A DNA stretch of 36,399 nucleotides from Glycomyces paridis (GTDB lineage: Bacteria > Actinomycetota > Actinomycetes > Mycobacteriales > Micromonosporaceae). The stretch's first letter is position 1, and every line of letters begins with the position of its first letter. The stretch covers positions 134,358 to 170,756 of the forward strand of contig NZ_STGX01000014.1 in the NCBI RefSeq assembly GCF_004912155.1. Direction: 5' to 3'. Below the pieces are notes generated by a model. The model worked only from the letters and a program-made list of their open reading frames with translations, was not told the DNA's origin and made no database searches. The translations under genes and the position numbers were made by a program. This document shows positions 1-7,531 of the stretch, one piece after another.

Positions 1-24
1 GGGCCCGGCGCGACGCTGGCCGTG

Positions 25-135
25 AAGTGCGCGCGACTGCGTTTCCAAGCCGCTCGCGCCTGTGCCTTCAAGTCGCGCGCGCCTGCGTCTCTAAGCCGCT
101 CGCGCCTGTGCCTCTAAGTCGCTCGCGACTCTGCC
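25..135. repeat. 23-bp tandem repeat, about 4.5 copies
   Basis: Units begin at 25, 47, 70, 93 and 116. Each opens with AAG followed by YCG or TGC, has a CGCGC core and ends in a pyrimidine-rich stretch. Odd and even units resemble each other more than their neighbours, so there is a 46-bp higher-order period. The last units run into the 3' end of the EamA gene and include its stop codon (114-116). No function is evident; it could be a slippage-prone minisatellite or a structured 3' region of the transcript. Confidence 0.75.
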
Positions 136-1058
136 GCCGCGAGGGCCGCGATCGAGCCGAGGAGGACCAGCGAGCCCGCCGCGGTCGCGACCGTGAGCGG
201 TTCGCCGAGGAACGCGACCGCCAAGAGCGCTGCGGTGACCGGCTCCAGGAGCATCATCACCGCCGCCGTCGTGGCGCGCACCCGCGCGGCGCCCGCGAAG
301 TAGAGCGGGTACGCCAGCGCGGTCGTGAAGGCCGCCAGGTACGCGAGGACCGCGAACACCGGCAGCGCCTCGTCCGCCCCCGGCAGCGGCCCTTCCAACA
401 GCGCCGGGACAAGAAGCGCCGCCGCACCGATCCCGAAGGACCACATGGTGAGCGTGACCGGGTGCTCGCCGTCGCCGCGGCGGCCGGTCGAGCGTCCGAG
501 GAGGGTGACGGCCGCGTACCCGGCGGCCGACAGCAGCGACAGGGCCGCCCCCGCCGGGGCGACGATGCCCGTGCCGTTGCCGACGACGAGGACGCCGAGG
601 CCGGTGAGCGCTCCGGCGACGGCGAGCGCGCCGCCGCGTCCGAGCCGTTCGCCGAGGAGGAGCCTGCCGCCGAGGGCGGTGAGGACCGGTCCGGAGCCGA
701 GCGTCAGGAGGGTCGCGACGGCGACGCCGGTGGCGTCGACGGCCGCGAAGTAGGCGGTCTGGAAGACCGCCATCGCGAGGCCGACGCCGACGAGGAGCGG
801 CGCGCGGTCGCGCAGGCGCCGCCGGGCGCGAGCGGGCACGGGCCGGAAGGCGGTGAAGGCCAGCAGCAGTGCGAGGCCGCCGAGGTTGCGCCAGAACGAG
901 ACGGCCGCGGGGCCGAGGTCGCCGGCGCGGTAGACGAGTTCGGCGGCGGCGCCGGTGGTGCCCCAGGCGAGGCCGGTGACGGCGAGGTAGGCGAGCCCGC
1001 GGCGGGCGGGGCCCGGTTCCTGGGCGCGCGCGGGTGCTGATTGGACGGTGGTGGACAT
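114..1058 (-). CDS. EamA/DMT-family membrane exporter
   Basis: A 314-residue integral membrane protein of the drug/metabolite transporter superfamily. About ten hydrophobic segments form two EamA halves: the first contains the [20 protein letters not shown] stretch typical of the family's N-terminal helix, the second ends in [16 protein letters not shown], the usual glycine/proline-containing EamA end motif. I place the start at 1058 because a GGAG sits five bases upstream; a longer frame opens at 1106 but has no such site. Family members export amino acids, nucleobases or drugs; nothing in the sequence fixes the substrate. It lies downstream of the aminotransferase on the same strand, separated by 147 bp with a hairpin, so it probably has its own promoter. 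The stop codon falls inside the 23-bp tandem repeat. Confidence 0.85.
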   Translation of the reverse strand: MSTTVQSAPARAQEPGPARRGLAYLAVTGLAWGTTGAAAELVYRAGDLGPAAVSFWRNLGGLALLLAFTAFRPVPARARRRLRDRAPLLVGVGLAMAVFQTAYFAAVDATGVAVATLLTLGSGPVLTALGGRLLLGERLGRGGALAVAGALTGLGVLVVGNGTGIVAPAGAALSLLSAAGYAAVTLLGRSTGRRGDGEHPVTLTMWSFGIGAAALLVPALLEGPLPGADEALPVFAVLAYLAAFTTALAYPLYFAGAARVRATTAAVMMLLEPVTAALLAVAFLGEPLTVATAAGSLVLLGSIAALAAAESRAT

Positions 1059-1114
1059 GCATGCTCCAGAGGAGAGTCGCGATCGGTTGCTCTCGTCTGC
1101 GGGCACGGCTGGGA

Positions 1115-1139
1115 GGCGCGCCGGTTCGTCCGGCGCGCC
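1115..1139 (-). terminator. GC-rich hairpin downstream of aminotransferase
   Basis: A perfect 10-bp stem (GGCGCGCCGG paired with CCGGCGCGCC) closes on a 5-base TTCGT loop, 66 bp beyond the aminotransferase stop. There is no T-run, as is common for actinobacterial terminators. Confidence 0.55.
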
Positions 1140-1205
1140 GCGGTGGTCGGGTGCCCGCGCTAAGCGGCGGGCGGGGAGAGGAGTCCGGAGCGCATGGGCG
1201 CCACC

Positions 1206-2363
1206 CTACCCGCGCATTCCGGCCCGGAGCCGCGCGAGCCCCTCTTCGAGCACGGGCACGGGTTTGCAGAACGTGAAGCGCACTTCGGGGCGGGCGACGG
1301 CGCCGTCGGCGTAGAACACCTGCGTCGGGATGGCGACGACGCCGCAGCGTTCGGGCAGGTCCAGGCAGAATTCGAGGCCGTCTTCGGCGCCGAACGGCTC
1401 GATGCCGCAGGTCACGAAGTAGGTGCCCTCGGGTTCGCGGACGGTGAAGCCGATGTCGGCGAGGCCCGCGACCATGAGGTCGCGTCTGCGCCGGTAGTCC
1501 GCGGCGAACTCGCGGTAGTACGCGTCGTCTGAGGCCAGCGCTTCGACGACGCCGTGCTGGAACGGGGTGCCGGAGGCGAAGGACAGGTACTGCTTGACGG
1601 CCTGCACGCGTTCGACCAGGGCCGCGGGCCCGCTCGCCCAGCCGATCTTCCAGCCCGTCACCGAGAACGTCTTCCCGGCCGAGCCGATGGTGAGCGTGCG
1701 GTCCCACATGCCGTCGAACCCGGCGAGCGGCAGGTGCTCGTGGCCGTCGAAGACGAGGTGCTCGTAGACCTCGTCGGTGACCACGAGGAGGTCGCGTTCG
1801 ATCGCGAGCGCCGCCACCGCCTCCAGTTCGCCCCGGGTCAGGACCGTGCCGGTGGGGTTGTGCGGGGTGTTGACCAGGAGGAGCCGGGTCCGGTCGGTCA
1901 CGGCGGCGCGCAGCCGGTCCAGGTCGGGTCGGTAGTTAGGAGCCTCCAGCCGCACCGGCACGAGCACGCCGCCCGCCATCTCCACGCACGCCTTGTACGA
2001 GTCGTAGAACGGCTCGAACGCCACGACCTCGTCGCCGGGTTCGACCAGTGCGAGCATCGCGGCGGCGATCGCCTCGGTGGCCCCGGCGGTGACGGTGACG
2101 CCGCCGTCCGGGTCCGGTTCCAGGCCGTACCAGTGCCGCTGGTGCGCCGCGATCGCCTCGCGCAGCCGCGGAATGCCCGCGAGGGGCGGGTACTGGTTGT
2201 GGCCCTGGCGCATCGCCTCGGCGGCGGCCTCGATGACACGGGAGGGACCGGACTCGTCGGGGAATCCCTGCCCGAGGTTCACCGCGCCGTGGCGCTGCGC
2301 GAGCGCCGACATGCGCGTGAAGATCGTCGTCTGGGGCCGCCGTGCCGGGCCGGGTCCGTTCAT
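1206..2363 (-). CDS. Pyridoxal-phosphate class I/II aminotransferase
   Basis: A 385-residue cytosolic fold-type I PLP enzyme. Visible landmarks are VNLGQGFPDESGP near the N-terminus, NTPHNPTGTVL (substrate/PLP asparagine), VVTDEVYEHLVFDG (PLP-N1 aspartate) and GSAGKTFSVTGWKIGW with the Schiff-base lysine at about 231; a C-terminal VRFTFCK segment supplies the carboxylate-binding arginine. The pattern resembles the MalY/KAT/DapC-like subgroup (kynurenine or methionine aminotransferase, or the DapC proposed for actinobacterial lysine synthesis), but I cannot choose between these. The start at 2363 has GAGGAGG four bases upstream, a near-ideal ribosome site. It follows the YdeI-like gene by 61 bp on the same strand, so it could be read from the same transcript. 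Confidence 0.9.
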   Translation of the reverse strand: MNGPGPARRPQTTIFTRMSALAQRHGAVNLGQGFPDESGPSRVIEAAAEAMRQGHNQYPPLAGIPRLREAIAAHQRHWYGLEPDPDGGVTVTAGATEAIAAAMLALVEPGDEVVAFEPFYDSYKACVEMAGGVLVPVRLEAPNYRPDLDRLRAAVTDRTRLLLVNTPHNPTGTVLTRGELEAVAALAIERDLLVVTDEVYEHLVFDGHEHLPLAGFDGMWDRTLTIGSAGKTFSVTGWKIGWASGPAALVERVQAVKQYLSFASGTPFQHGVVEALASDDAYYREFAADYRRRRDLMVAGLADIGFTVREPEGTYFVTCGIEPFGAEDGLEFCLDLPERCGVVAIPTQVFYADGAVARPEVRFTFCKPVPVLEEGLARLRAGMRG

Positions 2364-2424
2364 GGTTCCTCCTCTGCGAACCCGGCCATCATCGCCGCCC
2401 GCCGCGCCCGCGCCGCACCCGGCC

Positions 2425-2967
2425 TCAGCCTTTCGCGAGCCTCCCGGCCAGCCGCGCCGCGGCCCGCTCCCGAGCTTCGGCGGTGCGGGCCTTGAGGACC
2501 GGGAGCGCCAGCGTGTACCGCTCCGACCTGCCCAGGGCCGCGAACGCCGCCGCCGCGGCAGGGTACGCCGCGAGCGCGGCGGCGAGCTCCGCGGGCGTCT
2601 CCGCGTCGCGCTGCCCCGCGTAGGCGGCGTCCCAGCGGCCGTCGGCGCGGGCGGCCTCGACCTCGGCGAGCCCGGCCGGGCGCATCCGCCCCTCGGCCGC
2701 GAGCCGCTCCACGGTCTCTCGGTTGCGCAGCGACCACGCGCTGCCCTTGCGGCGCGGCGTGAACCGCTGGAGGAACGAGTCCTCGTCGAGCGCCTTGCGC
2801 TGCCCGTCGATCCAGCCGAAGCACAGCGCGGTCTCCAGCGCCGGTCCGATCCGCAGCCGCCCGGCGAGGGAGCGGGCCTTGCCGATGCGCAGCCACGCCT
2901 CGGCCGCTTCGCCGCGTTCGAGCCATGACGCCCAGGCCTCGGCGTCGGGGAGGTCGATGAACTCCAC
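2425..2967 (-). CDS. YdeI/OmpD-associated family protein
   Basis: A 180-residue soluble protein matching the YdeI/OmpD-associated ('bacteriocin-protection') family. It has an N-terminal block with EAWLRIGKARS, ALCFGWIDGQRKALDEDSF and RFTPRRKGSAWSLRN, followed by an Ala/Arg-rich C-terminal helical region. I chose the GTG at 2967: AAGGAGG lies seven bases upstream, buried in the last codons of the VOC gene, and the VOC stop is only two bases before the GTG, so the two genes are translationally coupled. The frame stays open further upstream, but that part overlaps the VOC gene and is a shadow. Biochemical function is unknown; family members are linked loosely to stress or peptide resistance. Confidence 0.85.
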   Translation of the reverse strand: MEFIDLPDAEAWASWLERGEAAEAWLRIGKARSLAGRLRIGPALETALCFGWIDGQRKALDEDSFLQRFTPRRKGSAWSLRNRETVERLAAEGRMRPAGLAEVEAARADGRWDAAYAGQRDAETPAELAAALAAYPAAAAAFAALGRSERYTLALPVLKARTAEARERAAARLAGRLAKG

Positions 2968-2969
2968 GG

Positions 2970-3371
2970 TCAGGCCTCCTTCGCGGCGAGCACGTCGAGG
3001 TAGTGCCGGTTGTACATGAGGCCCAGGACGTTTCCGAACGGGTCCACGAACGAGGCGGTCACGAAGCCCTCGCCGCGCACCGTCTTCGGCTCGTACTCCT
3101 TCGCGCCCATCGCGGTCACCCGCTCGATCGCGGCGTCGAGGTCGTCCACGTGCCAGTTCATGACCGCCCCGCCGGGCGCGGCGTCCATGTCGTGGGGCGC
3201 GAAGTCGCCCTTGGCGATCCCCAGTTCGTGCTGGTAGTCGCCCACCCGGAACTCGACGTACCCGCCGGGCACCGTGAAGTACGGCTCGACGCCCAGCAGC
3301 TCGGCGTACCAGGCGCTCGCCGCGTCGAGGTCCTGCGCGAAATAGGTGATGGTGGTGAATCCCCGAAGCAT
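2970..3371 (-). CDS. VOC (glyoxalase/dioxygenase-fold) protein
   Basis: A 133-residue single-module vicinal-oxygen-chelate protein. It has the two beta-alpha-beta-beta-beta repeats of the fold: TTITYFAQDLDAASAWYAEL opens the first, NWHVDDLDAAIERVTAMGA the second, and SFVDPFGNVLGLMYN closes it. Such proteins bind a metal through His/Glu residues and act as glyoxalases, antibiotic-binding proteins or dioxygenases; the substrate cannot be read here. I chose the internal ATG at 3371, which has AAGGAG six bases upstream, rather than the one at 3401. It heads a VOC-ydeI operon divergent from the WYL regulator, whose likely operator lies 42 bp upstream of this start. Confidence 0.88.
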   Translation of the reverse strand: MLRGFTTITYFAQDLDAASAWYAELLGVEPYFTVPGGYVEFRVGDYQHELGIAKGDFAPHDMDAAPGGAVMNWHVDDLDAAIERVTAMGAKEYEPKTVRGEGFVTASFVDPFGNVLGLMYNRHYLDVLAAKEA

Positions 3372-3412
3372 CGGTGTCTCCTTCGTCGTCGTTGACACCA
3401 AGGTAGGGCCCG

Positions 3413-3435
3413 TTGCGGAAGATAAGCTTCCGCAA
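3413..3435. promoter_or_regulatory. Perfect palindrome between VOC and WYL genes
   Basis: Nine-base arms TTGCGGAAG and CTTCCGCAA match perfectly around a 5-bp spacer (ATAAG). The site is 42 bp from the VOC start and 20 bp from the WYL-regulator start, where it would cover both promoters. It is the obvious operator for the divergently encoded regulator. Confidence 0.75.
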
Positions 3436-3454
3436 TGTGTGGGAGAATCGGAGA

Positions 3455-4417
3455 ATGTTGGAGACTTCGGTGCGGCTGTTGCGCGTCCTGGCCCTGCTCC
3501 AGTCGCAGCGGGACTGGACGGGCGCGGCGCTGGCCGAGCGGCTCGGGGTCACTACCCGCACGGTGCGCAGCGACATCGACCGGCTGCGCCGGCTCGACTA
3601 CCGGGTCCGCTCGACCACCGGCAGCGCCGGCGGCTACCGCCTGGAGGCCGGGAACGCGATGCCGCCGCTGCTCCTGGACGACGAGGAGGCCGTGGCGGTG
3701 GCCTTCGGCCTCCGCGCCGCCGCCTCCGGCTCCGTCGCGGGCATCGAGGAGACCTCCTTGCGCGCCTTGATGAAACTGGAGCAGACGATGCCCGCGCGCC
3801 TGCGCCGCCGCATCGACGCGCTCCGCTCGGCCACCGTCTCGGCCGCCGCCTCGGGCCCGGCGGTCGACGCCGCCACCCTGACCGCGATCGCCGACGCCGT
3901 CTACCGCGCCGAAGGCCTGCGCTTCGACTACCTCGACCGCTCCGGCGCCTCCTCCCGCCGCCGCGCCGACCCCCACAGGCTCGTCTACACCGGACGGCGC
4001 TGGTACCTCCTCGCCTGGGACGGCGACCGCGCCGACTGGCGCACCTTCCGCACCGACCGGATGCGCCTGCGCACCCCGAACGGCCCCCGCTTCACCCCGC
4101 GCGAACCCCCCGAGTCCGCCGCCGCCCACGTCCTGCGCGGCCTCGGCCGGACCGCCTGGGAGCACCCGGCCCGCATCCGCTTCCCCGTCCCCGCCGAGAC
4201 CCTCGCCGAACTCCTCCCGCCCGGCTCGGGCCTCATCGAGTCCCTCGGACCCGAGGCCTGCGCCCTCGACACCGGCACCGACTCCTACACCGACCTCGCC
4301 CACTACCTCGCCCGCCTCGACCTCCCCTTCACCGTCGAAGACCCGCCCGAACTCCGCCAAGCCCTCCGAGCCCTCGCCGCCACCCTCACCGCCGCCGCCT
4401 CTGAGGACCCTGCATGA
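3455..4417 (+). CDS. HTH/WYL-domain transcriptional regulator (YafY/DeoR-like)
   Basis: A 320-residue regulator. Residues about 5-60 form an HTH_11-type winged helix (RLLRVLALLQSQRDWTGAALAERLGVTTRTVRSDIDRL); residues about 130-220 form the WYL domain with RRRADPHRLVYTGRRWYLLAW, and a WCX-like C-terminal extension follows (ARIRFPVPAETLAELLP). WYL domains sense nucleic acids or small ligands. I chose the ATG at 3455 where homology begins; a GGAG lies upstream. It is divergent from the VOC-ydeI operon and probably controls it and itself through the palindrome at 3413-3435. Its last codon overlaps the start of a possible 27-residue reading frame, and a strong hairpin follows. Confidence 0.9.
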   Translation: MLETSVRLLRVLALLQSQRDWTGAALAERLGVTTRTVRSDIDRLRRLDYRVRSTTGSAGGYRLEAGNAMPPLLLDDEEAVAVAFGLRAAASGSVAGIEETSLRALMKLEQTMPARLRRRIDALRSATVSAAASGPAVDAATLTAIADAVYRAEGLRFDYLDRSGASSRRRADPHRLVYTGRRWYLLAWDGDRADWRTFRTDRMRLRTPNGPRFTPREPPESAAAHVLRGLGRTAWEHPARIRFPVPAETLAELLPPGSGLIESLGPEACALDTGTDSYTDLAHYLARLDLPFTVEDPPELRQALRALAATLTAAASEDPA

Positions 4418-4497
4418 CGATCACCACCCGCACCCTGATCCTCGACGCCCTCGCGCTCCCGCACGCGGCCATGCGCGCCCTCCTGAAACGCAGGTGA
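4414..4497 (+). CDS. Possible 27-residue coupled small ORF
   Basis: An ATG overlaps the WYL regulator's stop (ATGA arrangement) and opens a 27-codon frame ending two bases before a strong terminator hairpin. The peptide (MTITTRTLILDALALPHAAM then a basic end RALLKRR) looks like an amphipathic helix. The overlap, the position before the terminator and the regular GC-rich third positions favour translation, but its size leaves chance as an alternative. No homology is recognised. Confidence 0.3.
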   Translation: MTITTRTLILDALALPHAAMRALLKRR

Positions 4498-4498
4498 G

Positions 4499-4533
4499 GC
4501 GAGGGCCGGGCGGTGGTGCCGCCCGGCCCTCGC
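4499..4533. terminator. 15-bp perfect-stem terminator
   Basis: Arms 4499-4513 and 4519-4533 pair perfectly over 15 bp around a 5-base TGGTG loop. The element lies between the WYL transcript and the convergent small secreted protein gene, so it can serve both directions. No T-run. Confidence 0.85.
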
Positions 4534-4562
4534 CGTGGTGCTTGCTCGGAGGCGTCGCCGCG

Positions 4563-4820
4563 TTACCAGTCGTTCCCGGTGACGCGAGTGCCCTGGGTGT
4601 CGGCGTTCTCGACCTCCCCGCTCTCGACTCCGGTCGGGTCGAGCGAGTACTCGCGGTCGTCGGCGTTCTCGACCTCGAAGTACTCCACTTCGCCCGGGTC
4701 GATCCCGTACTCGCGGTCGCTCGCCAGCGCGGGAGCCGCCGTCAGCAGCACGGCTGCGGCGGCGCCCGCGACGGCGGCGGCGGCGACCATTGTCTTGAGC
4801 GTGGTGTTGAGGGACTTCAT
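4563..4820 (-). CDS. Small secreted acidic repeat protein
   Basis: An 85-residue protein I do not recognise. Residues 1-33 are a classical Sec signal peptide: MKS-N-TTLK, a long Ala/Val core and a TAAPALA cleavage site, leaving a mature chain of about 52 residues. The mature chain is two tandem 20-residue repeats, DREYGIDPGEVEYFEVENAD and DREYSLDPTGVESGEVENAD (14 of 20 identical), followed by TQGTRVTGNDW. It is strongly acidic and has no cysteine. The start at 4820 has AGGAG eight bases upstream; the frame is open to 5147 but only this start gives a signal peptide. Acidic DP/EVE repeats could bind calcium or another cation at the cell surface; this is a guess. Confidence 0.8.
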   Translation of the reverse strand: MKSLNTTLKTMVAAAAVAGAAAAVLLTAAPALASDREYGIDPGEVEYFEVENADDREYSLDPTGVESGEVENADTQGTRVTGNDW

Positions 4821-5004
4821 CGTTGCCACTCCTAGGGTGTTCTCGATGGCGGTCTTCGGACGGGCACAGCATGTTCCCGGGCGCTGGCGTCCCGCTGGCG
4901 CGGCGCTGGCGCCGAGCGCCCCGCCGGCGGCCGTAGACGATCGCGCATCCATCGTGGCGTCACGGCGATGGGCATCGGGCTCCACATCGACTTGACTGGT
5001 GCAC

Positions 5005-5850
5005 ATGAGCAACGAAACCATCCTCGTCACCGGCGCCACCGGCAAGGTCGGCCGCCGCCTCACCGCCCTCCTGCGCGAAGCCGGGCACGACGTGCGCGCC
5101 GTCTCGCGCAGCACCGAGATCCCCTTCGACTGGCACGACGACGCCACCTGGGGCCCCGCCCTCGACGGCGTCGGTGCGGCCTATCTCATCGCCCCTGACG
5201 AGCCGTTCCCCGCCGACGCGTTCGCGGCCGCCGCGGCGAAGGCGGGCGTGCGGCGCCTGGTCGGCCAGTCCGGGCGGCGCATCCACGTCGTCACCGAGGC
5301 CGCGGGCCTCAGCCACGACGCGATCGGGATGCACGCGGTCCAGGTCGCCGTCCAAGGCTCCGGCCTCGAATGGACCGTGTTGCAGCCGAACAACTTCAAC
5401 CAGAACTTCAGCGAAGGCGACTACCACGGCTCCCTGCTCGCGGGCGAGCTCGTGCTCCCCTCCGAGGGGATCGTGGAGCCCTTCATCGACGTCGAGGACA
5501 TCGCCGCGGTCGCCGCCGCCGTCCTCACCGAGGACGGCCACCACGGCAAGGTCTACGAGCTCAGCGGCCCCGCCGCGGTGTCCTTCGACGAGGCCGTCGC
5601 GACGATCGCCGCCGCCTCGGGGACCGACATCGCCTTCCACGCCGTCGACCCCGACGGGTACGCCGCCGCCATGCGCGCCGAAGGCCTGCCCGAGCCGCTG
5701 ATCCTCTTCCTCGACCTGATGTTCCGCGTCATGCGCGAAGGAGCCATCGCCGACCCCGCCGACGGCGTCGCCCGCGTCCTCGGGCGCGAACCGGTCGCCT
5801 TCGCCGACTGGGCCGCCCGCGCCGCCGCCGAGGGCGCCTGGTCGAAGTAG
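5005..5850 (+). CDS. NmrA-like NAD(P)-binding (atypical SDR) protein
   Basis: A 281-residue Rossmann protein. The N-terminus carries the glycine motif ILVTGATGKVGRRL expected of atypical SDR/NmrA proteins, and LEWTVLQPNNFNQNF and EPFIDVEDIAAVAAAVLTEDG are the family's usual central blocks (active-site-loop and Rossmann-edge regions); no YxxxK is seen, so it may be a redox sensor or a quinone/NADPH-binding protein of the QorB type rather than a dehydrogenase. The start is ATG 5005 or GTG 4999; neither has a ribosome site, and the transcript may be nearly leaderless. It is divergent from the secreted repeat protein and convergent with the MerR regulator, from which it is separated by a hairpin. 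Confidence 0.85.
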   Translation: MSNETILVTGATGKVGRRLTALLREAGHDVRAVSRSTEIPFDWHDDATWGPALDGVGAAYLIAPDEPFPADAFAAAAAKAGVRRLVGQSGRRIHVVTEAAGLSHDAIGMHAVQVAVQGSGLEWTVLQPNNFNQNFSEGDYHGSLLAGELVLPSEGIVEPFIDVEDIAAVAAAVLTEDGHHGKVYELSGPAAVSFDEAVATIAAASGTDIAFHAVDPDGYAAAMRAEGLPEPLILFLDLMFRVMREGAIADPADGVARVLGREPVAFADWAARAAAEGAWSK

Positions 5851-5858
5851 CCCGAACC

Positions 5859-5890
5859 CCGGGCCGGCCGCTACCCGCGCGCCGGCCCGG
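5859..5890. terminator. Bidirectional hairpin between SDR and merR
   Basis: Ten-base arms CCGGGCCGGC (5859-5868) and GCCGGCCCGG (5881-5890) pair perfectly with a 12-base loop. The right arm lies within the last codons of the MerR gene. It is placed to end both convergent transcripts. Confidence 0.55.
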
Positions 5891-6248
5891 ACTCCCCGCG
5901 GACCCGGTCGAGGTATTCCGCGATCGCGTCCCTGTTGCGCAGCACGCACTCGGCCTTGCGGGTCATGCGGTCGCGCTGCTCCTCCAGCTCGGCGAGCATC
6001 TCCGGCTCCGGGTCGGGGAAGTAGATGTCGGCCGGGCCGCCCAGGCACGGCAGGATGCGCTTGATGATCTTCACGGGGATGCCCGCGTCCAGCAGGCCGC
6101 GGATCTGGCCCACCCGCTGCACGTTGTGCTCCCCGAAGTCCCGGTACCCGTTCGGCGAGCGCGCGGCCGCGATGAGCCCGTGCCCCTCGTAGTACCGAAG
6201 CAGCCGCGGCGATGAGCCGGTGCGCTCCGCCAGCTCGCCGATCCTCAT
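5871..6248 (-). CDS. MerR-family transcriptional regulator
   Basis: A 125-residue regulator. Residues 1-70 are the MerR winged helix (MRIGELAERTGSSPRLLRYY, then GYRDFGEHNVQRVGQIRGLLDAGI), and a coiled-coil dimer helix follows (EMLAELEEQRDRMTRKAECVLRNRDAIAEYL). No cysteine cluster for metals and no ligand domain are present, so it belongs to the short, effector-undefined MerR proteins. I chose the start at 6248, where homology begins. It is divergent from the MFS pump; the intergenic region holds a 22-bp near-perfect operator. By the usual MerR mechanism it would twist the pump promoter into an active form. Confidence 0.92.
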   Translation of the reverse strand: MRIGELAERTGSSPRLLRYYEGHGLIAAARSPNGYRDFGEHNVQRVGQIRGLLDAGIPVKIIKRILPCLGGPADIYFPDPEPEMLAELEEQRDRMTRKAECVLRNRDAIAEYLDRVRGESGPARG

Positions 6249-6276
6249 GTGCCCCACTTCACCCCGAAAATCATGG

Positions 6277-6307
6277 ACCTTGACATTAGTGTCAGGGTTC
6301 GACACTA
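6277..6307. promoter_or_regulatory. MerR operator and MFS promoter
   Basis: Arms ACCTTGACA (6277-6285) and TGTCAGGGT (6290-6298) match in 8 of 9 positions around a TTAG spacer, the usual form of a MerR site. TTGACA at 6280-6285 is a perfect -35 inside the left arm. A second overlapping inverted repeat (TAGTGTC 6287-6293, GACACTA 6301-6307) extends to within 7 bp of the MFS ATG, so the transcript probably starts at or next to that ATG. Confidence 0.8.
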
Positions 6308-6313
6308 GCGCGT

Positions 6314-7501
6314 ATGAGCGCAACCAGCACGCGGGCCGTCGAGGCCCCCGCCGGACCGGGCCGCCTGCCCCTTTCGGGCCTCCTCGCCCTGGCCACGGCG
6401 GTGTTCATCACCGTCATCACCGAGTCCCTGCCCGCCGGGGTCCTCCCCGCGATGGGCGCCGACCTCGGCGTCGGCGAACCCGCCATGGGCCAGGCCGTCA
6501 CCGTCTACGCCGTCGGCACCGCCCTCACCGTCATCCCCCTCGCCCACCTCACCGCCGGATGGGGCCGCAAGCCCGTGCTCCTGCTCGCCGTCGGCGGCTT
6601 CGTCGCCGCCAACACCCTCACCGCCCTCTCCACCGACTACACGCTCACCCTCGCCGCGCGCTTCGTCGCCGGAGCGGCCGCCGGCCTCTCCTGGGCCCTC
6701 ATGGTCGGCTACGCCCGCCGCATGGCCCCACCCGCCATGCAGGGCAAGGCCATCGCCATAGTCATGGCCGGCATCCCGCTCGCACTGGCACTCGGGGTGC
6801 CCGCCGGGACCTTCATCGGCGGCGCCCTCGGATGGCGGGAGGCCTTCGGCCTCATGTCCGCCGTCGCACTCGCCGCCATCGCCTGGATCGCCGCGGTCGT
6901 GCCCGGCTTCCCCGGCCGTCGCGCCGAGGACCGGCTGCCGGTCCTGCGCGCGGCCGCCCTGCCCGGCGTGCCCGCGGTGCTGGCGGTCATCGCGCTCTAC
7001 GTGGTGGGCTACAACGCGCTGTACACCTACATCGCGACCTACCTCGACCGCTTCGGCATGGGCGACGACGTCGACGCGGTCCTGCTCGTGTTCGGCCTCG
7101 CCGCCATCGTCGGGATCTGGGTCGTCGGCGCGCACGTCGACCGGCGGCTGCGCCTGCTGACGATCGGCGCCACGGCACTCGTCGCGGTCGCCGCCGCGGG
7201 CCTCGCGGTCGGGGCCGAGAGCCCGGCGCTCGTCTACGTCGCGGTCGGGCTGTGGGGCCTGGGTCACGGGGGCGTGCCCACCCTCCTCCAGACCGCCGCC
7301 GGTCTCGCCGGGGCCAAGGCCGCCGACACCGTGCAGGCCGCGGTGGTGACCCTGTGGAACGCGGCCACCGCAGCAGGGGGCGCCGTCGGCGGCGTCCTCC
7401 TGGCGCACCTGGGGCCGCTGTCCCTGCCGTGGACCGTCGCGCTCCTGGGCGTCCCGGTGCTGGCCGTCGTGCTCGCGGCCCGGCGCGGCTTCGCCGCCTG
7501 A
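6314..7501 (+). CDS. MFS efflux transporter (DHA1/AraJ-like)
   Basis: A 395-residue, twelve-helix major facilitator protein. TESLPAGVLPAMGADLGV after helix 1 and the helix 2-3 loop LTAGWGRKPVLL (motif A-like) place it with the DHA1/AraJ/CmlR sugar-and-drug efflux group; VMAGIPLALALGVPAGTFIGGALGWR is the antiporter motif C region (GxxxGPxxGG-like) in helix 5. The start ATG at 6314 has no ribosome site and sits just behind the MerR-type promoter, consistent with a leaderless mRNA. Divergence from the MerR gene across a shared operator suggests induction by the compound it exports. Confidence 0.92.
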   Translation: MSATSTRAVEAPAGPGRLPLSGLLALATAVFITVITESLPAGVLPAMGADLGVGEPAMGQAVTVYAVGTALTVIPLAHLTAGWGRKPVLLLAVGGFVAANTLTALSTDYTLTLAARFVAGAAAGLSWALMVGYARRMAPPAMQGKAIAIVMAGIPLALALGVPAGTFIGGALGWREAFGLMSAVALAAIAWIAAVVPGFPGRRAEDRLPVLRAAALPGVPAVLAVIALYVVGYNALYTYIATYLDRFGMGDDVDAVLLVFGLAAIVGIWVVGAHVDRRLRLLTIGATALVAVAAAGLAVGAESPALVYVAVGLWGLGHGGVPTLLQTAAGLAGAKAADTVQAAVVTLWNAATAAGGAVGGVLLAHLGPLSLPWTVALLGVPVLAVVLAARRGFAA

Positions 7502-7531
7502 ACACGGCTTCGCGGCCTCCCCGACCACGGT

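Noticed and set aside
25..135. Tandem repeats as a CRISPR array
   Set aside because: Units are contiguous with no spacers, and no cas gene is in the window.
91..1707. Long Arg/Pro-rich minus-strand frame over the EamA and aminotransferase genes
   Set aside because: Arg/Pro bias and absence of motifs; the EamA and PLP reading frames explain the region.
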